A stretch of DNA of 64,000 nucleotides, taken from contig NZ_CP086063.1 of assembly GCF_020783315.1 (NCBI RefSeq), positions 1,786,501 to 1,850,500 of the forward strand. The letters are read 5' to 3'. This DNA is from Ferruginibacter lapsinanis (GTDB taxonomy: Bacteria; Bacteroidota; Bacteroidia; Chitinophagales; Chitinophagaceae). Shown in pieces: positions 1-8,173 of this stretch (the first letter of the stretch is position 1; every line of letters begins with the position of its first letter). A program made the translations under genes and the position numbers. Under the pieces are notes generated by a model, which saw only the letters and a list, made by a program, of their open reading frames with translations, did no database searches and had not been told where the DNA came from.

Positions 1-464
1 AGTTTTGTTTTTTCAACTTTATCATTCCGGATCGCATTTAGTGTAGGCGAAGATAAATATACCTGATTATTATAGGATTGTATCTGATAATGAGGGAACT
101 GTAACGGAAGTGCTATCTGCTCACAATTGATACCAAAGATCAAAACAACATGAGCATCTAATGATGTTGCAATGGTTTGGTAAGTTGCGGAATTGTTCTT
201 ATCAATATTAAGCACAGCCACATCTTCCATACTCAGTTTACATGCTGATAAAATACCCAATAAAAAATTCAATTCTTCATCAGGTAAGTATAATGAATTG
301 TTACTTTCCACTACTATCGCAATTCCTTTTTTATTGTTACCCAAAAAAGATAGAACTGTTGGACTTTCGGGTGCCTGTACTTTTTTTACCGACTCCTCCA
401 CCAAGGTTTTTTTATATAAATCCTGTAAAATAAACGGTTCCAATTTGATATCATTCAAGCCCAT
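1..464 (-). CDS. HolD-like (DNA polymerase III psi-like) conserved protein, 3' end cut
   Basis: An open frame runs on the minus strand from an ATG at 464-462 to the window edge, so only about 154 N-terminal residues are visible. It begins MGLNDIKLEPFILQDLYK. There is a hydrophobic run (LLGILSACKLS) followed by a Rossmann-like alternation, with VVLIFGIN near residues 109-116 and YLSSPTLNAIRNDK near the cut. The arrangement of a short leucine-rich segment, a central beta strand and a late 'xSPxL..I..D...K' motif resembles the psi subunit (HolD) of the DNA polymerase III clamp loader. That is inference from pattern only; it may simply be a conserved Bacteroidota hypothetical. It is divergent from ilvE, with 46 bp between the two starts, so both promoters must lie in that gap or overlap the genes. 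Confidence 0.6.
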   Translation of the reverse strand, partial: MGLNDIKLEPFILQDLYKKTLVEESVKKVQAPESPTVLSFLGNNKKGIAIVVESNNSLYLPDEELNFLLGILSACKLSMEDVAVLNIDKNNSATYQTIATSLDAHVVLIFGINCEQIALPLQFPHYQIQSYNNQVYLSSPTLNAIRNDKVEKTK

Positions 465-485
465 ATAACTCTACAATTTTTTTGT

Positions 486-493
486 TACATTTG
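486..493 (+). promoter_or_regulatory. Bacteroidota -7 box for ilvE
   Basis: TACATTTG fits the Bacteroidota -7 consensus TAnnTTTG and ends 17 bp before the ilvE ATG. No clear TTG -33 element is visible. A weak AAGGA lies between the box and the ATG. Confidence 0.55.
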
Positions 494-510
494 TTGTAAA
501 ATTAAGGATT

Positions 511-1575
511 ATGATTGCAGCAGCAGATTTTAATATTACACTTACCCAACAAAGCAGACTAAAAGATTTTGATGTAAAGGAAATCCCCTTCGGAAAATAT
601 TTTACGGACCACATGCTGGTGGTTGATTATACAAATGGCGAATGGCAAACTCCGCAGATAATGCCGTACGGGCCTATACCTATGTCACCAGCCTCATCTG
701 TGTTGCATTATGGCCAGGCAATATTTGAAGGAATTAAAGCGTATAAATTTCCTGATGGAAATGTATACATTTTTCGTCCTTATGATAATTTTAAAAGATT
801 CAATCTTTCTGCTGAAAGAATGGTGATGCCACAGGTGCCAGAAGAAATTTTTATGGAGGGCATGCGCCAGTTGATCAGCATTGATAATAAATGGATTCCT
901 CAAAAGCCGGATCATGCTTTATATATTCGTCCGTTCATGATCAGTAATGATGAAGCACTGGGAGTAAAACCTAGCGGCTCTTATAAATTCATGATATTAT
1001 TAAGTCCAACTGGTCCTTATTACTCAGCGCCAATGCGTATCCGTGTAGAAGAGTATTATGTTAGAGCAAGTAAAGGAGGGGTGGGGTCTGCTAAATGTGC
1101 CGGCAATTACGCTGCTTCTTTGTATGGTGCTACTGTTGCCCAAAAGGAAGGTTTTGACCAGGTATTATGGACAGATGCAGAGGAGCATAAGTATATACAT
1201 GAATGCGGTACGATGAATGTATTTTTTATAATTGGAGATACCGCTGTAACCCCTGACCTAAATGAAGGAACGACTTTAGCCGGTGTAACGAGGGATAGCG
1301 TGATTACCATGTTGAAAGAAGCCGGTCTGAAAGTAGAAGAAAGGCCACTAAGTATTGATGAAGTGGTTGCTGCATACAAGGCCGGTACATTAAAAGAAGT
1401 GTTCGGTACAGGTACAGCCGCTACTATTTCTCCAATTAAAGAATTGGTTTACAGAGATTTGGAAATGAAATTTGATGTGAATACCTGGACTATTTCTCCG
1501 GAATTGAAACGAAAACTAGATGCGTTGCGTAATGGAGAATTGCCAGATACTCATGGCTGGCTATACAAAGTATAG
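511..1575 (+). CDS. ilvE: Branched-chain amino acid aminotransferase
   Basis: A PLP-dependent class IV aminotransferase of 354 residues that interconverts leucine, isoleucine and valine with their 2-oxo acids in the cytoplasm. The family signature LHYGQAIFEGIKAYK is at residues 65-79. The PLP Schiff-base lysine is most likely K195 in the GGVGSAKCAGNYAASLYG segment, and ECGTMNVFF around residues 231-239 is the usual cofactor-binding motif. The length is that of the long, eukaryotic/Bacteroidota-type BCAT rather than the roughly 300-residue enterobacterial form. The start at 511 follows AAGGATT and a -7 box. The gene stands alone and is closed by a rho-independent terminator. Confidence 0.95.
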   Translation: MIAAADFNITLTQQSRLKDFDVKEIPFGKYFTDHMLVVDYTNGEWQTPQIMPYGPIPMSPASSVLHYGQAIFEGIKAYKFPDGNVYIFRPYDNFKRFNLSAERMVMPQVPEEIFMEGMRQLISIDNKWIPQKPDHALYIRPFMISNDEALGVKPSGSYKFMILLSPTGPYYSAPMRIRVEEYYVRASKGGVGSAKCAGNYAASLYGATVAQKEGFDQVLWTDAEEHKYIHECGTMNVFFIIGDTAVTPDLNEGTTLAGVTRDSVITMLKEAGLKVEERPLSIDEVVAAYKAGTLKEVFGTGTAATISPIKELVYRDLEMKFDVNTWTISPELKRKLDALRNGELPDTHGWLYKV

Positions 1576-1600
1576 ATTTTACCATACATAATATTCATAA

Positions 1601-1623
1601 AACCGCCTGTGAAGGCGGTTTTT
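1601..1623 (+). terminator. Rho-independent terminator after ilvE
   Basis: Perfect 8-bp stem AACCGCCT / AGGCGGTT with loop GTGA, followed by a T run. It starts 26 bp after the ilvE stop. Confidence 0.85.
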
Positions 1624-1685
1624 GATTAAATATTAAGAAAGTAGCAGATTTTTTTATTTTTATTTTTAATTATTAATTATTTCCT

Positions 1686-1693
1686 TACCTTTG
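1686..1693 (+). promoter_or_regulatory. Bacteroidota -7 box for rpsL-rpsG
   Basis: TACCTTTG matches TAnnTTTG exactly, 26 bp before the rpsL ATG, directly after an AT-rich tract. No distinct -33 TTG is visible at the usual spacing. Confidence 0.6.
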
Positions 1694-1719
1694 CCGTCCT
1701 AAAAATAAAGGGTTTTACG

Positions 1720-2100
1720 ATGCCTACAATACAACAGTTAGTAAGAAAAGGAAGAGAAATTATTAAAGCTAAAAGCAAATCAAGAGCTTTGGATGCATGC
1801 CCACAACGTCGTGGTGTATGTACAAGGGTGTATACAACTACGCCTAAGAAACCAAACTCAGCTTTGCGTAAAGTAGCTAAAGTACGTTTAACCAATAAAA
1901 TTGAGGTTATTGCCTACATTCCGGGTGAAGGACACAATTTACAGGAACACAGTATCGTGTTGATCCGTGGTGGAAGGGTAAAAGATCTTCCAGGTGTACG
2001 TTATCATATTGTACGTGGTAGTTTAGATACTGCTGGTGTAAAAGATCGTAAACAAAGTCGTAGTAAATACGGTACCAAAAAAGCAAAAGACAAAAAATAA
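1720..2100 (+). CDS. rpsL: 30S ribosomal protein S12
   Basis: S12 (126 residues) sits at the decoding centre of the small subunit. The hallmark segment [13 protein letters not shown] lies near residues 46-58 and [14 protein letters not shown] near residues 91-104. The lysines that commonly mutate to give streptomycin resistance (in TPKKPNS and GRVKDLPG) are the wild-type residues. The C-terminus is a lysine-rich tail. It is the first gene of a two-gene str-type operon, with rpsG 54 bp downstream. Confidence 0.98.
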   Translation: MPTIQQLVRKGREIIKAKSKSRALDACPQRRGVCTRVYTTTPKKPNSALRKVAKVRLTNKIEVIAYIPGEGHNLQEHSIVLIRGGRVKDLPGVRYHIVRGSLDTAGVKDRKQSRSKYGTKKAKDKK

Positions 2101-2154
2101 TTAAAAAATTAAGAATTGGTAATGAATAATTACTGATTGTAATAAATAATAACA

Positions 2155-2622
2155 ATGCGTAAATCACAACCAAAGAAAATTCCTTTAGCACCGGATCCAA
2201 AGTTTAACGACAAACTGGTAACCCGTTTTGTAAATAACTTAATGTGGAATGGTAAAAAAAGCGGTGCATACATTATTTTTTATGATGCTTTAGACAAAGT
2301 AGCTAAAATTACCAATGAAAATGGGTATGAAGTGTGGAAGAAAGCTTTAGCTAACATCACTCCGGGAGTAGAAGTACGTAGCCGTCGTATCGGTGGTGCT
2401 ACTTTCCAAATTCCAAGTGAAGTTCGTGCTGATAGAAAAGTTTCTTTAAGCATTAAATGGATGGTACGTTACAGCAGAGAGAGAAACGGACGTAGCATGG
2501 CAGATAAATTAGCAAACGAAATAGTAGCAGCAAGCAAAGGTGAAGGTGCTTCTTACAAAAAGAAAGAAGATACACATCGTATGGCCGAAGCGAATAAAGC
2601 ATTTGCTCACTTTAGAGTATAA
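2155..2622 (+). CDS. rpsG: 30S ribosomal protein S7
   Basis: S7 (155 residues) nucleates assembly of the 3' domain of 16S rRNA and contacts the E site. The N-terminus [19 protein letters not shown] and the segments [14 protein letters not shown] and [23 protein letters not shown] are typical of the Bacteroidota protein. It follows rpsL by 54 bp. Unlike the usual str operon, the next feature is a strong terminator and then an unrelated surface protein; fusA, rpsJ and tuf are not in this window. Confidence 0.98.
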   Translation: MRKSQPKKIPLAPDPKFNDKLVTRFVNNLMWNGKKSGAYIIFYDALDKVAKITNENGYEVWKKALANITPGVEVRSRRIGGATFQIPSEVRADRKVSLSIKWMVRYSRERNGRSMADKLANEIVAASKGEGASYKKKEDTHRMAEANKAFAHFRV

Positions 2623-2643
2623 TCTTACAAACTTTATTTTATA

Positions 2644-2673
2644 AAAGATCCCCCGAATTTTCGGGGGATCTTT
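2644..2673 (+). terminator. Rho-independent terminator after rpsG
   Basis: An 11-bp perfect stem (GATCCCCCGAA / TTCGGGGGATC) with a two-base loop region, extended by AAA/TTT and followed by TTTGTT. It starts 21 bp after the rpsG stop and ends the operon. Confidence 0.9.
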
Positions 2674-3022
2674 GTTATATATCTATACTATTCAACGGAT
2701 TAAAAAAACGACTGAATAAAAAGTAAGAAATAAACCAAAGCAGGTTTCATACAAATGAACACCGAAAAAAATGTAAAATAAAAGACCATTTCTACAATAT
2801 TTATATAAGAGAGGCATTCCGACAACGATTGCGTAAAAAAGTACGCAACTGAGAGATAGCGTATCGAAAAATACCGCTAATTTAATAGTCCCGAAAGTGA
2901 TACAAAAAACGACTGCTTGTGTTTCGGGAGCTTGTGTATTGTGCAATTTTCATATGAAAAACATGCTAAAAATTTTATTTGCTTTTATTCATTGGATAAA
3001 AGTTGTATCGAGAATTACTTAC
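2674..3022. other. Gap between rpsG terminator and the T9SS protein; no clear element
   Basis: About 350 bp of AT-rich sequence with no recognisable RNA or repeat and no exact TAnnTTTG box near 3023. Part of it could be coding if the downstream protein starts at 2897 or 2954 instead of 3023. Confidence 0.4.
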
Positions 3023-6000
3023 ATGCCATTACTTCAGCCAATTAAGCTTTGTCTTTTGGTTATAGTCTTTTTGTGTTTTATCAATCAGGCAAAATCACAG
3101 GTTATTGTTGAAACATTCGAGAATGCAGCATGGACTTCACTTACTAGTGTGGGTGCTGCATCGAGTGGTACAATCGGAACAACTTTTGCTGTTACTACAA
3201 CGGCATTTAATATTACATCTAATGCAAGTAGTACTGCTGCAAATTCAGTTGCGACTACATTGACAGGAAATCTTATCACAGGTAATTATACGTGGGCATA
3301 TTCAAAGGCCTCAGTATTAACTATACAAACTGTAGCCAACTCTACTTCTCTTTCTTTGGTACATTCATACAAAACCGTTCTGGCTATGACGAGTAGTGGT
3401 GGATATCTGATTTGTCCAGTATTACCAACAGGAATTGCTTCAGTAAGTTTTTGGAGCAGTAAAACAGGAGGAGGATTTGGGGGAACTTTAGCATTAAATA
3501 CCAATACAACCACAGCTAGTACTTACGTTACCGGCGACTTTAGTCTTTCATCAAGTGTTTTTACAAGTGGTGGCGCAGGAAGAACGTCAACAATATTGTC
3601 CCCTAATTTTACAGGTCCATGTGGGTTGGCTTTTAGAAGTAATGGTATGTGGATAGATGATATCATTATTACGCCATCTCTTTCTGGAGTTAAAACAGGT
3701 ACAGCTGGCTCTATTACAACAAATTCTGCATTAATATCTACTAATGTATTAGAAAATGGGTCTGCTTCGGCAGTAACGGTGTCGGGTATATGTTGGAGTG
3801 ATATACAAGGAGCAGAGTCTATATCCGGAAGTAAGACTACAGATGGTGCTACCACCAATGGAAATTTTAATGGGAGTATGACAGGATTAGCTTCAGGCAC
3901 AACATATTACGTAAAGGCCTATGCTACCAATGGTAACGGAACTTATTACGGTCCGGAAATTAGTTTCACTACAGTAGCAGTTATAGATCCTGAACCAACC
4001 AATCAACCAACAAGTTTTGCAACAGGTACTATTACCACTACAAATATTCCTCTTACCTGGACATCTGCCGTTACAGGTACTCAAGCTCCATCTGGTTACT
4101 TAATTAAAGCAAGTAATACATCAACACCTGCAGAACCTGTAGATGCTACAGATCCTGGTGTACAAGTGAGTTTATCCGGAGGAACAGCTAATGCTAAAGC
4201 AACACCACAATCTGCAACAAGCTATAGCAGCTTTACTAATTTTACTGCCGGTACAATGTATTATTTCAGCATTAATTCATATACCAACTCAGGAGCGAAT
4301 ATTAATTTTTTAAATGCAGCATCAAGTCCTTCTACTCCCGGACCAACACTGTATGCAGCAACTTTACCAAATGCAGTAACATCTCCTGGTATTACATTCT
4401 CGGCCGGTACAGGTACAATTAGCTGGACAGCAGCTTCGGGTTACAGCAGTGCTAATCATACCACGATGGTTTTTGTAAAACCTACGAGCAGCATTACAGT
4501 AGGAACGCCAACAAATAATCCATCTACCTATACAGCTAATACTGCTTTAAATGCAGGTACAGCTTATCAGGGAGATGCATCTGCTCATTGTGTGTATAAG
4601 GGAGATGGAACTTCAGCAACTGTTACCGGTTTATCGACGGGTACAGCTTATTATGTTATGATAGTAGTGGTGGTAGATGCGGCAAATTCAAATGCGAATC
4701 ATTCATATTCGGCGGCAGCAACTACCAGTGGTACCACTCAGGGTGAATACACCTGGGATGGAAGTACTTCTACAGATTGGACTGTTGCCTCCAATTGGAC
4801 TCCCGATCGTACGAGTCCTGTATCAGATGACATACTTAATTTTAATACCGGAGGTACTGTTTCGGTTACCAATTTTACAGCATCAACATATGGAAGCATA
4901 AGCAAATTAAAAATCAGTAACAACACCAATGTAACTCTTAATGCTGGGAGTAGCCAGACACTTACCATTACTTCTGCCAATGGATCAGCTGCAGATCTGG
5001 AAATTAATTCAGGGTCTTCACTAACCACTCAGGCCAGCAGAGTGAATATTACTCTTGCAGCAAACACAACTGCAGATATCAGTGGTACACTTACTATGAA
5101 TAGTAGTACAACATACAACACCGATGCAAGTGGTGCTGTAACTACTATTTCTGGAACGTTGGATAATTCGGGAACGGTTACTTGTACATCTTCGTCGAAT
5201 ATGATAGTTACTTCTACCGGTACTTATCGCCATAATGTAGATGGAGGTACAATTCCTACGGGAACCTGGAATACAGGATCTACCTGCCTGATTTCCGGAA
5301 TTGCTAGCGCAGGGAGTATAAGCGGACATAAACAAACTTTTAGCAAGTTTGTATGGGATTGTCCCGGACAGTCTGCAACACATTTTGTATTAGGTGCCAA
5401 TTCAAGTAGCACTGCTCCAAATTGTGTTATCACGGATAGTTTTATTGTTAAAAGAACAGGGGGGAAAATATTACAGATAACTTCTACTGGTGGGCAGAGA
5501 GATTTTGTTGTTGGAAACTTTTTTCAATATGGAGGTAATGTTGCAGTTACTTATAATACCGACGATGGGGGCACTCAGCGATCACTAACGGTTACGAATA
5601 CCTTTTATGTGACAGATTCAATTGTAAGTGGAGCTGACTTCCAGATCATCAATCAACCCTCTTCGCAAAATATTACCGGAAGGCTATTTGTAAATGGTAT
5701 TGTAGACATGCACAGTAATATCTCTTCTGCAAGTCTTTCAAGAATAGGTACTTCTTCAAAAGCAGAAATTATTTTTGGAGGAACAAGTAATCAGCCTGCC
5801 CGATTTAATAATATTGTCGGTGATATTGATTTTATTATTAACAATCCTGTTAGTGTTACTTTAGGTAGCGATGTAAAGACTTACAGATGTAAATTAAGTC
5901 AGGGTAACTTTTATATCGGGGCTAATACGCTTACTATTAATGGCCCTGTATCATATCCTTCTCCTGCCAGCGGATTATTTGCTGGATCGAGTACTTCTAA

Positions 6001-8143
6001 TTTAAGTATCGGATCACAGGGGCATTCTAAAAATGACACCACAAATGTGTTGAATTTTTTAAGTGGGTATCAATTATTGAAGAATTTTTCTTTGTATGAT
6101 ACCTGTAAAGCTACCCTAGGAACAACATTAGCGCTTACTGCAGGAAGTGGATTTGGAACACTTAAAATTGATACATCTGCTATTTTGACGACGAATGATC
6201 AGCTGACATTAAAATCAGATGCTAATGGTACCGCAAGAATTGATTCTATACCTGTAGATGGCTCAGGAGTAGCATTAGGTACTATTACAGGAAAAATTAC
6301 AGTAGAGCGTTACTTGCCGATGAATGTGAATTGGGATAGTCGCAGATGGCGGTTGATAGGGGTGCCTGTAAGTGTCACCGGAACACCTACATTAAAAGAG
6401 GCCTGGCAGGAAGGGGCCACACCTACTCCCACAACAACATCTGCAACCAGCGGAACAAGTATATATAACCCTAATCCCGGTTATGGTACACACATAACCA
6501 ATGGCACAGGAAGCTCAAATAATGGTAACGGTTTTGATGCTGGGTCAACAAACAACCCATCTATTTATAAAATGGAACCTGGGGTGGGGCAGTGGACAGT
6601 ACCAGGAACTACAACAAGTGCTATAACTAACTATAATGCTTACATGATCTTTGTGAGAGGAGACAGAAGTATAGTAGTGTCAAGTCCATATATTAATACA
6701 ACCGGCGGTGCCAATTTGCGGATTAAAGGAAATATGAATGTTGGCGACGTAACCAAAACTATATCAGCAGGGAAGCAGGTATTGTGTAACCCTTATGCAT
6801 CATCAATCAGCTTAAATAAAGTTTTATATAACGGTGTTGCAATAGGATCTAACAATACAAAAAAATATTATCTGTGGGATCCTAAGTTATGGGGAAGTAA
6901 AAATGTAGGGTCATGGGTAAGTTTTACCAGTAATGCAAATAATACTTATCTGTATGTTCCCAATCCGATTGATTCAGGTTATATGAGTAGCTATGGCACA
7001 ACAGGGTTAATTGAATCTGGTGGAGCATTCCTGATAAATGCGCCATCATCCGGTAGCTTTGTATTTCATGAATCTGATAAAATTGCAAGCAGTACTACAA
7101 TAGGATTGGCAAGCAGGCCGGGCATACAGAATAGACCCGATCAAAATAATTTTTCAGTTTTATATACCAATCTTGCATATAGAAATTCATCTGATCAGCC
7201 AATTTTGGCTGATGGTGTAGCAACAGTGTATGCAGAAGAATATAATAACGAAGTGGATGAACAGGACGTAGAAAAAATGCTGACTTTTTCTTCTAAAGAA
7301 AAAATAAGTTTATTAAGAAATGCGAATGACCTTGCTATAGAAAAAAGAAGAACGATTACAATTGATGATACAATCTTCCTTCAGATGAATAAATTGGATT
7401 ATAACTATCATTATCAATTACAATTTAAGGGAGAAAATTTCACTCCGAACTTAGCCGCATATCTGATAGATGAGTATTTAGGAACAAAAACGGTTATTTC
7501 AACTACGGGCATTACACGGCATAATTTTGAAACTGATGCAACTGCCACAAGCCTTGATATTAACAGGTTTAAAGTTGTTTTCAGGCTTCCCAATCCAAGT
7601 ACGTTGCCGGTTGTTATCAGTAGTATTAAAATTAACCAACAAGTTCAGGGCAATGAGGTGGAATGGAATGTAGAAAATCAACTTGGTGTTAAAGAGTATG
7701 AAATAGAAAGATCCTCAGATGGAATAACATTTAAGAGAATTACATCAGTTGCGGTCGCAACTGTAAATCAATACAGTTGGTTAGATGAAACACTGGTAAA
7801 TGGAATTACTTATTATCGTATTAAGATCATCAATCAAACCGGAGAGGTACATTATAGTGCTATTGCAAAAATAAATAGAGGGAATAATGTGCCATCAATA
7901 AGTGTGTATCCAGCTGTTGTTACAAACGGGGCAATTACGTTGCAATTGAATAATGCGGCTAAAGGCGACTATCATTTACAACTCATAAATGGGTTGGGTC
8001 AGCTATTATTCAATAAACATATCGGGCATAATGGGGGTAATGCAGTAATGACTATACCAACAGGGAAATTGGCAACGGGTATCTATCAGTTTAAAGTAAT
8101 TGCTCCCGATAAACAGGAGAAAGCCTTTAAGGTATTGTATTAA
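3023..8143 (+). CDS. Giant secreted protein with FN3-like repeats and type A T9SS sorting domain
   Basis: About 1706 residues from the start chosen here. The ATG at 3023 gives a good signal peptide (MPLLQPIKLCLLVIVFLCF, cut near NQAKSQ); in-frame starts at 2897 and 2954 would put a long extension before it. After an N-terminal beta-sandwich-like region come three fibronectin-III-like domains (about residues 222-317, 321-445, 448-572), each ending with a GTTYYVKAYA or GTAYYVMI type strand. A long Thr/Ser/Gly-rich beta-helical or adhesin-like stalk begins at YTWDGSTSTDW (about 574). The end carries a VKEYEIERSSDG segment (about 1550) and a type A T9SS tail with ...TGIYQFKVIA...KAFKVLY. Probably exported by T9SS and attached to or released from the surface. 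The ligand is unknown. Confidence 0.85.
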   Translation: MPLLQPIKLCLLVIVFLCFINQAKSQVIVETFENAAWTSLTSVGAASSGTIGTTFAVTTTAFNITSNASSTAANSVATTLTGNLITGNYTWAYSKASVLTIQTVANSTSLSLVHSYKTVLAMTSSGGYLICPVLPTGIASVSFWSSKTGGGFGGTLALNTNTTTASTYVTGDFSLSSSVFTSGGAGRTSTILSPNFTGPCGLAFRSNGMWIDDIIITPSLSGVKTGTAGSITTNSALISTNVLENGSASAVTVSGICWSDIQGAESISGSKTTDGATTNGNFNGSMTGLASGTTYYVKAYATNGNGTYYGPEISFTTVAVIDPEPTNQPTSFATGTITTTNIPLTWTSAVTGTQAPSGYLIKASNTSTPAEPVDATDPGVQVSLSGGTANAKATPQSATSYSSFTNFTAGTMYYFSINSYTNSGANINFLNAASSPSTPGPTLYAATLPNAVTSPGITFSAGTGTISWTAASGYSSANHTTMVFVKPTSSITVGTPTNNPSTYTANTALNAGTAYQGDASAHCVYKGDGTSATVTGLSTGTAYYVMIVVVVDAANSNANHSYSAAATTSGTTQGEYTWDGSTSTDWTVASNWTPDRTSPVSDDILNFNTGGTVSVTNFTASTYGSISKLKISNNTNVTLNAGSSQTLTITSANGSAADLEINSGSSLTTQASRVNITLAANTTADISGTLTMNSSTTYNTDASGAVTTISGTLDNSGTVTCTSSSNMIVTSTGTYRHNVDGGTIPTGTWNTGSTCLISGIASAGSISGHKQTFSKFVWDCPGQSATHFVLGANSSSTAPNCVITDSFIVKRTGGKILQITSTGGQRDFVVGNFFQYGGNVAVTYNTDDGGTQRSLTVTNTFYVTDSIVSGADFQIINQPSSQNITGRLFVNGIVDMHSNISSASLSRIGTSSKAEIIFGGTSNQPARFNNIVGDIDFIINNPVSVTLGSDVKTYRCKLSQGNFYIGANTLTINGPVSYPSPASGLFAGSSTSNLSIGSQGHSKNDTTNVLNFLSGYQLLKNFSLYDTCKATLGTTLALTAGSGFGTLKIDTSAILTTNDQLTLKSDANGTARIDSIPVDGSGVALGTITGKITVERYLPMNVNWDSRRWRLIGVPVSVTGTPTLKEAWQEGATPTPTTTSATSGTSIYNPNPGYGTHITNGTGSSNNGNGFDAGSTNNPSIYKMEPGVGQWTVPGTTTSAITNYNAYMIFVRGDRSIVVSSPYINTTGGANLRIKGNMNVGDVTKTISAGKQVLCNPYASSISLNKVLYNGVAIGSNNTKKYYLWDPKLWGSKNVGSWVSFTSNANNTYLYVPNPIDSGYMSSYGTTGLIESGGAFLINAPSSGSFVFHESDKIASSTTIGLASRPGIQNRPDQNNFSVLYTNLAYRNSSDQPILADGVATVYAEEYNNEVDEQDVEKMLTFSSKEKISLLRNANDLAIEKRRTITIDDTIFLQMNKLDYNYHYQLQFKGENFTPNLAAYLIDEYLGTKTVISTTGITRHNFETDATATSLDINRFKVVFRLPNPSTLPVVISSIKINQQVQGNEVEWNVENQLGVKEYEIERSSDGITFKRITSVAVATVNQYSWLDETLVNGITYYRIKIINQTGEVHYSAIAKINRGNNVPSISVYPAVVTNGAITLQLNNAAKGDYHLQLINGLGQLLFNKHIGHNGGNAVMTIPTGKLATGIYQFKVIAPDKQEKAFKVLY

Positions 8144-8173
8144 TTGTTGCAGCAATCAGTGTGATAATTGCTT

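Noticed and set aside
193-468. Plus-strand frame at the left edge
   Set aside because: It lies opposite the better-supported HolD-like minus-strand frame and has low-complexity, non-protein-like composition.
3085-5433. Several minus-strand open frames inside the large T9SS protein
   Set aside because: They are shadows of a Thr/Ala-rich coding sequence and lack independent promoters or recognisable domains.
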